Shown in pieces: positions 1-8,580 of a DNA stretch of 64,000 nt (its first letter is position 1; every line of letters starts with the position of its first letter). Location of the stretch: positions 1 to 64,000 of the forward strand of contig NZ_JARKMY010000002.1 in the NCBI RefSeq assembly GCF_029360725.1, in the 5' to 3' direction. The translations under genes and the position numbers were made by a program. The DNA is from Chryseolinea sp. H1M3-3. GTDB lineage: Bacteria > Bacteroidota > Bacteroidia > Cytophagales > Cyclobacteriaceae. The notes beneath the pieces are model-generated. The model saw only the letters and a program-made list of their open reading frames with translations, ran no database searches and had not been told where the DNA came from.

Positions 1-114
1 CTTGCCTCAAGATGAGACTTCCATTAAGGGACGTCAGAGACTATGACGTTGATAGGCTGCAGGTGTAAAGGCAGAAATGTCAAAGCTGAGCAGTACTAAT
101 TACCCGAACGCTTC
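1..114 (+). rRNA. 23S ribosomal RNA, 3' end (partial)
   Basis: The first bases carry the conserved 3'-terminal segment of bacterial 23S rRNA: GACGTTGATAGGCTGCAGG followed by GAGCAGTACTAATTACCCG, the region that closes the large-subunit RNA. The 5' part lies outside the window. A 5S gene and a terminator follow in the same orientation, the usual 23S-5S order of an rrn operon. The exact 3' end is estimated. Confidence 0.95.
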
Positions 115-253
115 AGATAAAGAAAAACAATTTCAAATATCAAAAACGAGAACACTCTTATGTGCTCGCACTATTTACTACACACTACTCTTTCATCACA
201 CCCATGTTAAAATTATTGATAGAAAATATTTATCAAAAGATATTAAAGATCTT

Positions 254-363
254 AAGGTGACTATAGCGGTGGGGATCACCTCTTCCCATTCCGAACAGAG
301 CAGTTAAGCCCACCAGCGCTGATGGTACTAGGATAACACCCGGGAGAGTAAGTCGTTGCCTAT
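254..363 (+). rRNA. 5S ribosomal RNA
   Basis: The stretch includes the conserved loop sequence CCCATTCCGAACAGAG and GATGGTACTAGGATAACACC typical of bacterial 5S rRNA. The ends can pair as helix I: AGGTGAC at 255-261 with GTTGCCT at 355-361, allowing G-U pairs. It lies about 140 bases after the 23S end and directly before a terminator, so it closes this rrn operon. Confidence 0.95.
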
Positions 364-371
364 CTTTTATT

Positions 372-410
372 AAAGCCTTCATGAGAAATCGTGAAGGCTT
401 TTTTGTTTTT
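372..410 (+). terminator. Intrinsic terminator of the rRNA operon
   Basis: AAAGCCTTCA (372-381) pairs perfectly with TGAAGGCTTT (392-401) around a 10-base loop, and is followed by a T-rich run to 410. It sits 9 bases after the 5S gene. Confidence 0.92.
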
Positions 411-450
411 AATCAACCAAAGAATTTACGGCGATCGATAACTATCGGGA

Positions 451-467
451 CGTTGCCTATCTTTTAT
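451..467 (+). repeat. 17-bp direct repeat of the 5S rRNA 3' end
   Basis: CGTTGCCTATCTTTTAT at 451-467 is an exact copy of 354-370, which spans the 3' strand of 5S helix I and the bases after it. The rest of the 5S gene is not present at the second copy. A weaker terminator-like hairpin lies 35 bases further on, as if the tail of an rRNA operon had been duplicated. Confidence 0.85.
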
Positions 468-470
468 CGC

Positions 471-498
471 ATCCACCATAGCTTTAGCGAAGGCGGAT
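471..498. repeat. REP-like imperfect palindrome
   Basis: ATCC..CC..GCTTTAGC..GG.GGAT forms an imperfect stem (ATCC/GGAT, CC/GG and GCT/AGC) in non-coding DNA. The composition resembles short dispersed intergenic palindromes seen in Bacteroidota, but no second copy was noticed in this window, so the repeat status is inference. Confidence 0.35.
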
Positions 499-501
499 TC
501 T

Positions 502-532
502 AAAGCCTCATCCTCAAATGAAGCTTTTTTTT
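502..532 (+). terminator. Degenerate second terminator-like hairpin
   Basis: AAAGCCTCAT (502-511) pairs with ATGAAGCTTT (517-526) with one C/A mismatch, followed by a T run to 532. Arm sequence and T tail resemble the strong rRNA terminator at 372-410. It may be a decayed copy of that terminator or a backup site. Confidence 0.5.
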
Positions 533-697
533 ATAAACACTTTATCGATGGTGGACACCACCTTCCTTTTGAATTTACGGGGGAAGGGATTACCTAATGT
601 TGTTTTAAAATTTCAATCTTCCGACATCCGGATCATCGATTTAGTCAGTTACATCAACTACCTTCAGAAAAAATCTTCAGATCCTCGCTTCAAGTAG
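518..697 (+). CDS. Possible 59-aa protein or gene remnant
   Basis: An ATG at 518 opens a 59-codon frame ending in TAG at 697. The predicted product starts MKLFFINTLSMVDTTFLL and ends with a Lys/Asp-rich tail (YLQKKSSDPRFK). The start codon lies inside the right arm of the terminator-like hairpin, which argues against efficient expression. The product was not recognised. It could be chance, or the 3' remnant of a lost gene in this degraded stretch. Confidence 0.2.
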   Translation: MKLFFINTLSMVDTTFLLNLRGKGLPNVVLKFQSSDIRIIDLVSYINYLQKKSSDPRFK

Positions 698-851
698 CAT
701 GGGAGTTCAAAATACAAAACGGACAAGTCCACGAACGACAACATTATCTATACTAAACGATCCGTCAACACGTTATGGAAGACAATGACTGTTACTGTCT
801 ATTTATTTAAGTTGTTGAATTATTTTTTCACCACTATCTTCAACCTTTTAA

Positions 852-3566
852 ATGCTCGCAAAGTACTCAGTGAAAAAACTTCCATTACTAATAACGCTAG
901 GAATCATCATTGCAGTCGTCGGTGGATATTTTTTGTATGAACATCTTGCGATAAAAAATAAACTTGGCCCCTGGGATCTCGTTCCGTCTGAAACTATTTT
1001 GGTATATGAAGCAGGGCCCTGTGAATCTTGCCAAGATCAACTTAAAAATTCCAGTGTATTACAGATAATCAAACAAGCTGTTTTTTCTACTGAACAGGAC
1101 TCGTTGCAGCATCTTACAGATTTTGTGCTATCACAATTGGAGCCAGGATCTTTAATCTCCCTACACGTAACGCGAAGAGATGACTTTGATTTCATCTTTT
1201 ATGCTTCAGCAAAGACTAATCTTGAACAACAATTTAATTCAGTACTCGAAAAATTAAGAAAGAGCAAAGGGATTGCTTTTTCGGAAAGACAATACAACGG
1301 GGTTCAGATTTTTGAAATTTCACAGAAGCAAAGAACTTTTTCCTGGGTTAAAATTGAAAACGTTTGGGTCGGCAGCTTTACACCAATCCTGATTGAAGAT
1401 GTTATACGAATGCACAATTCAGATGGCGTGACATATAAAGAGAGGTTAGGAAGTGTATATCAGCTTCCGCGCGTACAAAATGACGGCGGAAATGTCTATT
1501 TGAGTCTGAAAAATTTTGCTGAATGGTTTTCTTTGTTCATCAATGAGCCGCCTTCCCCGCTCGTTCAGCATTTCGGTCAATCCGCTCTTCTCGATGTTAA
1601 AATAAACAACGACAACAATTTTATAATGAATGGTTTCAGCGTCGATAGCATAACACACGCAAATTATATTCTGTCAGCTTTTAAAAATCAGGTTCCGGTC
1701 CCTTTTGGATTGAAGCAGTTTATTTCTAATCGCGCGTTAATGGTAGTGAGTTATGGGGTTAGCAATGGAGCGGATTTTCAGAAAGACTTGCAATCGTTCA
1801 ATAAAGGACCACGGGCAATTCGAGACACGCTTAGCCAGCTTTCAAAATTGTCGTCAGTCGATTTTCAAAAAATGATGGGTAACCTGGCCGGTGAAGTAGG
1901 TGTGGTTTGGTTAGAAGCTAAGGGACAAGGCACATCAAAAGTTGTTGTTATTGATTCTCATAATGGCGTGGATAACTGGGTCAAGACATTTAATACGCTG
2001 TCCCAGAAGGTTAGCATTGATACAATATTTTTTGAAAAATATTCCGGATATGAAATCCGTGAACTCCCCGTGCATCGTTTCCCTGAAAAGTTATTCTATC
2101 CGTTGATATCTGGTTTTAATACCAGTTATTATACCAATGTGGGTAAAACATTATTTATAGGCGAAGACCTCAACGAGCTCAAGCGTTACCTTGATGACAT
2201 AGATCGCGAAGATACGTGGGGTAAATCGGTAGCGCAGAATCAATACCTGGAATCAACTTTACTGGAATCCAATATTAGCCTATTCATCAATACGCCAAAA
2301 ATTTGGAATGTGTTGGAAAGCTCCTTGCGCCCGAGGTGGAAAAAATTCGCAAAGGAAAATCGAACCCTGTTGCGATCGCTTGGAATGGGTGCCGCACAAT
2401 TTAGTCACCTGAACGATAGTTATTACACCAACATCGCATGGGCATATCAACCATCCAAAGTATCGCGTAAGCAGGAACAGGTTTCTTCAGAAAAACTAAT
2501 TACAAATTTCGCTAATACCCTGGTTAAGTTTGCCGTCGTTAGAAGTCATGTAGACAAGAGTAATGAGATTCTGGTTCAGGATTCCACCTGGAATGTCAGT
2601 CTTGTCTCCTCAGAGGGTAAAATTTTATGGAAGATTCAAACTGATGGGCTAATAGCAGATGAAATCATTCAAATTGACTACCTGAAAAACGGCAAATTGC
2701 AGTATTTCTTTGCAACGCCGGGTACCCTACACGTTGTTGATCGTTTAGGTAATTACGTAAAACCCTTTCCTGTAAAAATACCTGAGACAGACATTGAGTT
2801 TGTTACGCTGGTCGATTATGACCATAGTAAAAATTATCGATTTTTTATAACTGGTAAGTCAGGAAAGATATGGATGTACGACAAAGATGGTACTAATCTG
2901 GAAGGCTGGCAGCCCAAAGAGATAGGGGAAAGTCTTTTTGCTTCTCCAAGGCATTATCGAATTCGAGGGAAAGATTACATCATCGCTATTCGAGATGATG
3001 GTAATGCTTATTTAATGAACCGTCGGGGTGAATTGTTGAAAAAATTTCCTCTTAACCTGAATGCGAGGCCGGCAGGTGATTTCTATTTGGAGACCGGCAA
3101 AACGCTGGAGAGCACCTATTTCGTTTTAGTATCACGAGATGGTTTTAGAATCAAGTTTAATCTTGATGGAAAAATTACCAGGGAAGCGTTAGTAAAAAAT
3201 ACGGTTGACGCCAGCTTTAGTCTCATAGCAGAGAAAGATTCAAAATCCTACATGATAGCGCGCCACGAAGCCAAGCAGTTTACCCTACTAGATGAAAAAC
3301 TTAATACAGTATTGACGAGCGATTTCATTGATCGATCGGCGCAAACCCAATACTATGACTTTGGTTCAGGTAAAATTTATATCACCGTGACAGATACCAA
3401 CCAGGATCTATCGTTTGTATTCGATGCGCAAGGCAAATTAGTAACCATATTACCTTTTGAAAGTTATTCCATCGCGCTGCGTCCGTTGGATGCGGACAAA
3501 GTGAGTGTATACACGATTTTTGAAAATGCGCTTACCATTCAGCCTCTTCAAAGTTCGAATGAGTGA
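852..3566 (+). CDS. Membrane-anchored protein with C-terminal propeller-like repeats
   Basis: The 904-aa product has one N-terminal hydrophobic segment at about residues 10-29 (LPLLITLGIIIAVVGGYFLY) that should anchor it in the inner membrane with the rest in the periplasm. Residues 30-550 form a large domain that resembles Bacteroidota DUF3352-like proteins. From about 600 the sequence has repeating strands with 'GKI/GNY..F..DG' turns (GKILWKIQTDG, GKIWMYDKDGT, GELLKKFPLN), suggesting a PQQ- or WD-like beta-propeller. There are no catalytic motifs. The gene stands alone after the rRNA operon and converges on bioA with only one base between the stop codons. The function is unknown; a structural or scaffold role is a guess. 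Confidence 0.85.
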   Translation: MLAKYSVKKLPLLITLGIIIAVVGGYFLYEHLAIKNKLGPWDLVPSETILVYEAGPCESCQDQLKNSSVLQIIKQAVFSTEQDSLQHLTDFVLSQLEPGSLISLHVTRRDDFDFIFYASAKTNLEQQFNSVLEKLRKSKGIAFSERQYNGVQIFEISQKQRTFSWVKIENVWVGSFTPILIEDVIRMHNSDGVTYKERLGSVYQLPRVQNDGGNVYLSLKNFAEWFSLFINEPPSPLVQHFGQSALLDVKINNDNNFIMNGFSVDSITHANYILSAFKNQVPVPFGLKQFISNRALMVVSYGVSNGADFQKDLQSFNKGPRAIRDTLSQLSKLSSVDFQKMMGNLAGEVGVVWLEAKGQGTSKVVVIDSHNGVDNWVKTFNTLSQKVSIDTIFFEKYSGYEIRELPVHRFPEKLFYPLISGFNTSYYTNVGKTLFIGEDLNELKRYLDDIDREDTWGKSVAQNQYLESTLLESNISLFINTPKIWNVLESSLRPRWKKFAKENRTLLRSLGMGAAQFSHLNDSYYTNIAWAYQPSKVSRKQEQVSSEKLITNFANTLVKFAVVRSHVDKSNEILVQDSTWNVSLVSSEGKILWKIQTDGLIADEIIQIDYLKNGKLQYFFATPGTLHVVDRLGNYVKPFPVKIPETDIEFVTLVDYDHSKNYRFFITGKSGKIWMYDKDGTNLEGWQPKEIGESLFASPRHYRIRGKDYIIAIRDDGNAYLMNRRGELLKKFPLNLNARPAGDFYLETGKTLESTYFVLVSRDGFRIKFNLDGKITREALVKNTVDASFSLIAEKDSKSYMIARHEAKQFTLLDEKLNTVLTSDFIDRSAQTQYYDFGSGKIYITVTDTNQDLSFVFDAQGKLVTILPFESYSIALRPLDADKVSVYTIFENALTIQPLQSSNE

Positions 3567-3567
3567 T

Positions 3568-4851
3568 TTACTTTTTTGTTTCTAGTAAGAATTCTTCAAT
3601 GCAGGTATAGATGTGGTCAAGTTCATGTGCTTGAATTACATAAGGGGGCACAATGTAGATCACATTTCCCAGAGGCCTCAATAAAATATTTCTGGCTAAG
3701 AAGAATGGATATACTTTTTTCCGGACTTCATTGAAGTAAGAAGTCTTTTCATTTGTTTTCAATTCAACGGCGAGAATAGTACCCAGGCAACGGATGTCCT
3801 GCACGAGCTCCATTGCCTTGATCTTATTTCGAAAATTAAGGTGTTGACTTTCGATACTTTTTATTTGCTTCTGACAACTTTCATTTGTTAACAGTTCAAA
3901 ACTTGCGTTGGCAGCGGCACAGGCCAGGGGATTTGCTGTGTAAGAATGTCCGTGAAAAAAAGTTTTGTCATCATCACGTGATAGGTAAGCTGAAATAATT
4001 TTTTTAGAACAACTTGTTACTCCCAACGGCATCGTGCCGCCTGTAATACCTTTTGAGATTGAAATGATGTCAGGCTGGTTGGATAGATAATCAGACGCGA
4101 ACATTTTTCCGGTTCGTCCAAATCCCGTAAATACTTCGTCTGCTATACAAATAACATCATGCTTATGTGCTTCGTGAATTAACGTATCCAAAATACCTGC
4201 AGTATAAATCCGCATACCTGCTGCTCCCTGCACCAATGGTTCAAAAATGAATGCACCTACATCATTATTTTTGATTAACGCTTTAAATTGATTCAAGATA
4301 GTACCTTCGTTATTCTCGGTAGGAAAGTCAATGTACACAACATCAAACAAGTAAGGGATAAAAGCCGCCGTAAAACTACCCCGCTCGCCCACTGACATAG
4401 AACCAAACGTGTCTCCGTGATATGCGCCACGAATAGCAATCACTTTTTGTTTATTATTGACACCCTGGTTATGCCAAAATTGAAAAGCTATCTTTAGGGC
4501 AACCTCAACAGCAGTGCTACCGTTGTCAGAAAAAAATATTTTTGTCTGATTGTTCGGCAAAATGCTTAAAATATTTTTTGAAAGTTGAATGGCGGGTCTA
4601 TGGGTGAAACCGGCAAAAATAACATGCTCCAGTGTCTGAGCCTGCTCCGCTATTGCCTTCGCTATAACGGGATGACTATGCCCATGGAGGTTAACCCACC
4701 AGGAAGAAATGGCATCCATGATTTTACGCCCATCTGATGTATGGAGATAAATACCGTCTGCTTTTTCTATGAGAATCGGTAAATCCTCACTTCCTAGTGA
4801 AGTAAAAGGATGCCAGATATTGTTCTTATCAAGTTGCTGAAGATTATCCAT
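3568..4851 (-). CDS. bioA: Adenosylmethionine-8-amino-7-oxononanoate aminotransferase
   Basis: BioA transfers an amino group from S-adenosylmethionine to 8-amino-7-oxononanoate (KAPA), giving diaminopelargonate in biotin synthesis; it uses PLP in the cytoplasm. The 427-aa length is normal for this class-III aminotransferase. Visible landmarks are HPFTS near the N-terminus, WWVNLHGHSHP, YHGDTFGSMSVG, the metal-free 'ADEVFTGFGRTG' stretch with the PLP aspartate, and the Schiff-base lysine in SISKGITGG. The ATG overlaps the end of bioD by 8 bases, indicating translational coupling in a bioF-bioD-bioA unit. Confidence 0.95.
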   Translation of the reverse strand: MDNLQQLDKNNIWHPFTSLGSEDLPILIEKADGIYLHTSDGRKIMDAISSWWVNLHGHSHPVIAKAIAEQAQTLEHVIFAGFTHRPAIQLSKNILSILPNNQTKIFFSDNGSTAVEVALKIAFQFWHNQGVNNKQKVIAIRGAYHGDTFGSMSVGERGSFTAAFIPYLFDVVYIDFPTENNEGTILNQFKALIKNNDVGAFIFEPLVQGAAGMRIYTAGILDTLIHEAHKHDVICIADEVFTGFGRTGKMFASDYLSNQPDIISISKGITGGTMPLGVTSCSKKIISAYLSRDDDKTFFHGHSYTANPLACAAANASFELLTNESCQKQIKSIESQHLNFRNKIKAMELVQDIRCLGTILAVELKTNEKTSYFNEVRKKVYPFFLARNILLRPLGNVIYIVPPYVIQAHELDHIYTCIEEFLLETKK

Positions 4852-5458
4852 TCCAATTTGATTTCAATTTTCTTGCATATTCTTGAATTACTTTCCCATT
4901 CATGCTTTGCTCTTTATCAATATGCAATAACGGTATTAAACCTGTGTGATGCAGGATGATTCGTTCCGATTCCGAATTATATACGCCGTTGAAAATAATA
5001 CCCTTTACAGGGATATTTCTGCTTCGTAATGCTTCGTATGTCAACAGGGTGTGATTAATGCTGCCGAGATAGAAATTCGAAACAAGGATTACGGTTGCTT
5101 TGAATTTGGTCGCGAGGTCGATGACCAAGTCACGATCGTTTAAAGGTACCAGGCAACCTCCGGCTCCTTCAATAATCAAATCGTTATCATGATCCGGAAC
5201 TTCAAAGTCTTCTAATTGTATTTTAATATTCTCCAACGCAGCGGCTGCATGCGGTGAAGCAGGTGTTTTCAGAATGTAACGCTCGGGGTGAATGATTGTC
5301 TGGCCATCATCATTTAATAATTCTTTTACTGTTTCAGAGTCGGTAGGAAACCCCGCCTGAACAGGTTTCCAGTAGTCTGCCTGAAGCGCCTCGCATAAGA
5401 TTGCAGAGGCTACGGTTTTACCACTATCCGTTCCGATGGCTGTGACAAAGTAAATCAT
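4844..5458 (-). CDS. bioD: Dethiobiotin synthase
   Basis: BioD closes the ureido ring of biotin: it carboxylates diaminopelargonate with CO2 and ATP to give dethiobiotin. The 204-aa product begins with the P-loop variant GTDSGKTVAS (residues about 8-17) typical of the family and carries EGAGGCLVPL, the substrate/ATP-site loop. It lies 6 bases after bioF and overlaps bioA, so the three genes are probably cotranscribed. No biotin synthase (bioB) occurs in the window; it must lie elsewhere if the pathway is complete. Confidence 0.94.
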   Translation of the reverse strand: MIYFVTAIGTDSGKTVASAILCEALQADYWKPVQAGFPTDSETVKELLNDDGQTIIHPERYILKTPASPHAAAALENIKIQLEDFEVPDHDNDLIIEGAGGCLVPLNDRDLVIDLATKFKATVILVSNFYLGSINHTLLTYEALRSRNIPVKGIIFNGVYNSESERIILHHTGLIPLLHIDKEQSMNGKVIQEYARKLKSNWNG

Positions 5459-5464
5459 GAGTGC

Positions 5465-6583
5465 TTACAACTTCTTTAATGCAGCTGTAAGTTTAGTAAT
5501 TTCCTTTAAGGTATTGTAGGTGTGAAGGCAAATTCTAAGCCGTTCTGACCCCGCAGGAATAGTCGGGGATAAAATTGGACGCACGTCAAAGCCAGATTGC
5601 TGAAGGATATTTGCCGCGCTCTTCACATTTTCGTTTCCAGGAAAAATAACCGTTTGTATAGCACTGTTGCTAGGCGTTCGATTGGTTAAAGATTTAAGGC
5701 CGTCCAGATAGGCGTTTATCAATTTGGTCAAATCCGTTTGGAGATGTGTATGTTTATCAAGGTACGCAAAAGCACATGCTATTGAAGCTATGCTATGAGG
5801 AGACAATGCCGTGGTGTAAATAAAAGGCCTCGAGAAATTTATAATGTATTGAATGAGATTTTTCGAACCTGCAATACAGGCACCATGAATCCCCATTGCT
5901 TTTCCAAAAGTATAAATCCTGATGTCAATTTCATTTTCTATTCTAAATGTGGTTGCAAGTCCGCTGCCTTTAGCTCCCATTACCCCTGTGCTATGCGCTT
6001 CATCGAGGATGATAAACGCTCCATATTTTTTTGCCAGGATTGTTAGTTCGGGCAAGGGGCATGCATCCCCGTCCATCGAGTAAATCGATTCAACGGCAAT
6101 GAAAATTTTACCTGATGCCTTTTTTAGTTTGGATTCAAGGTCATTTAAGTCATTATGATTAAAAGTGAAACGTTTTGCCAGACTTAATCTTGCCCCATCT
6201 TTTATCGAAGCGTGAGCAAGTTCGTCCAAAATGATCGTATCATTTCTTTGCGGTATGGAAGAGAAGACCGCGAGGTTTGCCGTATAACCTGAATTCAAAA
6301 TTAATGCCGCTTCACTTTTGAAAATTGATGCCAGTATATCTTCAACGTCTTGTGTATACGCACTATTGCCCGAGATTAACCGGGAACCGGTAGATCCGTT
6401 CCTTCTAAATGGAAGGGCTTTAGTCCGCTTATTGATTAAATCAAATAATTCTTCGGAGCGTGCAAGGCCGAGATAATCGTTCGAGCAAAAATCAACTAGG
6501 TCTGTTTCAGGTTTTAATTCCCTGAAAAGATTTTTTTCTTTTCGCTCGCCCAGCTTTTCTACAAACCAAGTATTTAGTTTCAC
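5465..6583 (-). CDS. bioF: 8-amino-7-oxononanoate synthase (AONS)
   Basis: BioF condenses pimeloyl-thioester with alanine, releasing CO2, to give KAPA; it is a PLP enzyme of the alpha-oxoamine synthase family. The 372-aa product shows the family marks NDYLGLA, GSTGSRLISGN, LDEAHSTGVMG and the PLP lysine in TFGKAMGIHG. The start is GTG at 6583, since no in-frame ATG gives a full N-terminus. Close relatives (KBL, ALAS) differ in length and flanking motifs, and the adjoining bioD and bioA settle the assignment. The gene is 6 bases from the barrel-protein gene upstream. Confidence 0.93.
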   Translation of the reverse strand: MKLNTWFVEKLGERKEKNLFRELKPETDLVDFCSNDYLGLARSEELFDLINKRTKALPFRRNGSTGSRLISGNSAYTQDVEDILASIFKSEAALILNSGYTANLAVFSSIPQRNDTIILDELAHASIKDGARLSLAKRFTFNHNDLNDLESKLKKASGKIFIAVESIYSMDGDACPLPELTILAKKYGAFIILDEAHSTGVMGAKGSGLATTFRIENEIDIRIYTFGKAMGIHGACIAGSKNLIQYIINFSRPFIYTTALSPHSIASIACAFAYLDKHTHLQTDLTKLINAYLDGLKSLTNRTPSNSAIQTVIFPGNENVKSAANILQQSGFDVRPILSPTIPAGSERLRICLHTYNTLKEITKLTAALKKL

Positions 6584-6589
6584 GTATGT

Positions 6590-7132
6590 TTATTTGAAAG
6601 TGAAATGATATCCAATGCTGAAAGCAATCGGTAAAGGTTCGGCTGCAATAGAAATGTTAGGTTGTTGTTTGAGCGAATTCCATCTATCGTGAAATGCTTT
6701 TGGACGAAATGGAACTACCAACTCAAGGTTCATAAAATTCGCCCTTCCTCCAAAGTGAAACTCCATTCCTCCGCTTAAAGATGTTCCGTAGTATATTTTG
6801 TCGTACGCCGCCGCATTTTGAACTTTGATTACGCCGTTGTAACCATACATCACGCCAAAGGTGGGACAAAATTTGTTATCGGGCGCGAATCGAACTTGCG
6901 CACCAACGTTATAGCCAAAATCAACCAGCGCATAACCAATGCCACCAAAAACAGCCAACCGCTTGGTGGGAAGAAATGTTATCCTCCCTCCAATGCCACC
7001 ATAATCCAAACCAATGCCTAGGCCGAGGTTCAATTTTGAATGTTGTTCGGGTAAGTCATAGCGGGTGTACTCCTGTGCATGAACACAAAGTGTCTGGCAC
7101 CACAGATAACAGATTAACAAAACTGATTTCAT
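6590..7132 (-). CDS. Small outer-membrane beta-barrel protein
   Basis: The 180-aa product starts with a Sec signal peptide (MKSVLLICYLWCQTLCVHAQ, cleavage probably after VHA or HAQ). The mature part alternates hydrophobic and polar residues with many aromatics and glycines (LGLGIGLDYGGIGGRITFLP, GIGYALVDFGYNVGAQVRF) and ends in a strand with terminal aromatic residues (GYHFTFK), as in eight-stranded outer-membrane barrels. It lies between the SDR gene (16 bases) and bioF (6 bases), so it may share their transcript, but nothing links it to biotin. The specific function is unknown. Confidence 0.8.
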   Translation of the reverse strand: MKSVLLICYLWCQTLCVHAQEYTRYDLPEQHSKLNLGLGIGLDYGGIGGRITFLPTKRLAVFGGIGYALVDFGYNVGAQVRFAPDNKFCPTFGVMYGYNGVIKVQNAAAYDKIYYGTSLSGGMEFHFGGRANFMNLELVVPFRPKAFHDRWNSLKQQPNISIAAEPLPIAFSIGYHFTFK

Positions 7133-7148
7133 GAAATCGTTTCAAACA

Positions 7149-8006
7149 TTATTTGCCTCGCATCTTTTCGAGCATGTCCCACATTTCTCCCGGAATGTTT
7201 TCCAGGTGGCTGAACTCGCCTCCGTTTCGCAGCCACTCCCCACCATCAATGGTGATGACCTCACCATTTACGTAAGCTGAGTAATCAGACATTAAATAGG
7301 CCGCAAGATTAGCAAGCTCCTGGTGCTCACCTACTCGTTTTAAAGGAACCCGTTCAGCAGGATCAAATTTTTTAGCAAGATCACCAGGGAGTAACCTGCT
7401 CCAGGCGCCTTCAGTTGGAAAAGGACCAGGTGCAATGGCGTTGCTTCTAATTTTATATTTGGCCCATTCTACAGCCAGCGATCTTGTTAGTGCAAGTACA
7501 CCTGCCTTGCTACACGCAGACGGAACAACATAACCACTACCTGTCCATGCATAGGTAGTAACGATATTTAAAAATGTTCCAGGTTGTTTTTTTGAGATCC
7601 AGTTTTTGCCTGCTGCGAGCGTTGTATAATAAGTTCCCTTCAAAACAATATCGACAACGATGTCAAAGGCTCGATGTGATAATCTTTCGGTAGGGCTTAT
7701 GAAATTGCCTGCAGCATTATTGACAATGCCGTGAATTTGTCCGAACTCAGCTTCTGCGAGTTTAATAACATTTTCAATTTCATCGTATTTGCGTACATCA
7801 CATGCTATAGGGAGTACCTTTCCCCCTTTTTCTTTTGTCATTTCGGTAGCTGCATGCTGTAAAACTTCAGCTTTGCGACTCGTGATGACGAGATTAGCAC
7901 CTAACTCCAAAAAATACTTTCCCATTGACTTGCCTAAGCCTGTGCCCCCACCTGTGACGATGATGGTTTTGTCCTTCAGGCTTCCGGGTTTTAACATTCC
8001 TTCCAT
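7149..8006 (-). CDS. SDR oxidoreductase, 2,4-dienoyl-CoA reductase-like
   Basis: The 285-aa product is a classical short-chain dehydrogenase/reductase: nucleotide motif TGGGTGLGKSMG near residue 18, CDVRKYDE, and NNAAGNFISP. The region that usually holds the catalytic YxxxK reads SACSKAGV, so the tyrosine is missing while the lysine remains. This is characteristic of the 2,4-dienoyl-CoA reductase branch, which reduces dienoyl-CoA with NADPH during oxidation of unsaturated fatty acids. RSNAIAPGPFPTEG also fits that branch. It is the first gene of a leftward group leading to bioFDA. The substrate assignment is inference. Confidence 0.85.
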   Translation of the reverse strand: MEGMLKPGSLKDKTIIVTGGGTGLGKSMGKYFLELGANLVITSRKAEVLQHAATEMTKEKGGKVLPIACDVRKYDEIENVIKLAEAEFGQIHGIVNNAAGNFISPTERLSHRAFDIVVDIVLKGTYYTTLAAGKNWISKKQPGTFLNIVTTYAWTGSGYVVPSACSKAGVLALTRSLAVEWAKYKIRSNAIAPGPFPTEGAWSRLLPGDLAKKFDPAERVPLKRVGEHQELANLAAYLMSDYSAYVNGEVITIDGGEWLRNGGEFSHLENIPGEMWDMLEKMRGK

Positions 8007-8151
8007 AGGTTTCGAGGTTATAAGTAAAGATAGGTGAAAAATTATAGGCCAAGCAAAACGGTTGGCTACTAGGCCAAATCGGTATCCCTAACTTCTGACT
8101 TTAAAAAACTTCGGGATTTGTTAGCGAGCTGGAAGGATGGCGAGGCTGCAA

Positions 8152-8180
8152 AATAAAAATCCCCGCATGGAACGGGGATT
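8152..8180 (-). terminator. Intrinsic terminator of the basic small-protein gene
   Basis: On the minus strand AATCCCCG pairs with CGGGGATT (plus coordinates 8158-8165 and 8173-8180) around a 7-base loop, followed by TTTTATTTT. It lies 3 bases after the stop of the gene at 8184-8510. Confidence 0.88.
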
Positions 8181-8183
8181 AAA

Positions 8184-8510
8184 TTAGTTTATTGCCGGTC
8201 TGTCTTGAGCATCGTGCTTGTCTCTGCGAAGCTGACGGTTTGCTTTATTTTGTTTGTGATGAAGCTTGGTACGTTCTGCAGGAGTAACAACACCGTCGGC
8301 TTTTACACGTCTTTCAGATCGTCGGATCTTTCGCTGATTATGTCGGGCATCTGCGGCTTCAGCCTTTGTTAATTCGCCGCTGGCAACGCCTTGCTGTATG
8401 CGGTGACGTTGATTTTTCTGACGTTGATCTACCACCGGCGTTTGTTGAGCTTGGGTTTCGATTATGCCTGCAAAAACAATGAATGCTAGTAATGCAAATA
8501 GTTTTTTCAT
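8184..8510 (-). CDS. Small secreted basic protein
   Basis: The 108-aa product has a Sec signal peptide (MKKLFALLAFIVFAG...TQAQ) and a very basic, helix-prone mature part: GELTKAEAADARHNQRKI, RRVKADGVVTPAERTKL, then KQNKANRQLRR. Proteins with this 'SGELTKxE...KADGVVTxxER' pattern are common in Bacteroidota and of unknown function. The paired GELT/GVVT segments look like a duplicated short helical motif. It is a monocistronic gene with its own terminator. The start is the ATG immediately before the signal peptide. Confidence 0.82.
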   Translation of the reverse strand: MKKLFALLAFIVFAGIIETQAQQTPVVDQRQKNQRHRIQQGVASGELTKAEAADARHNQRKIRRSERRVKADGVVTPAERTKLHHKQNKANRQLRRDKHDAQDRPAIN

Positions 8511-8580
8511 GTCTGTAATAATTAATTATTCCTTTGACTACAGGGTCGTGGCAAGGTTTAATGCTTTGGAAAGAATATTG

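Larger units (their letters stand above)
411..851. other. Gene-poor region after the rRNA operon
   Basis: This 441-bp stretch holds the 17-bp copy of the 5S tail, a REP-like palindrome, a weak terminator-like hairpin and one doubtful 59-codon frame. From 698 to 851 nothing specific was found apart from the presumed promoter of the next gene, for which no clear -33/-7 pair could be assigned. Confidence 0.6.

Noticed and set aside
77-307. 76-codon frame across the rRNA region
   Set aside because: It lies over the 23S end, the spacer and the 5S gene; the rRNA explains the sequence.
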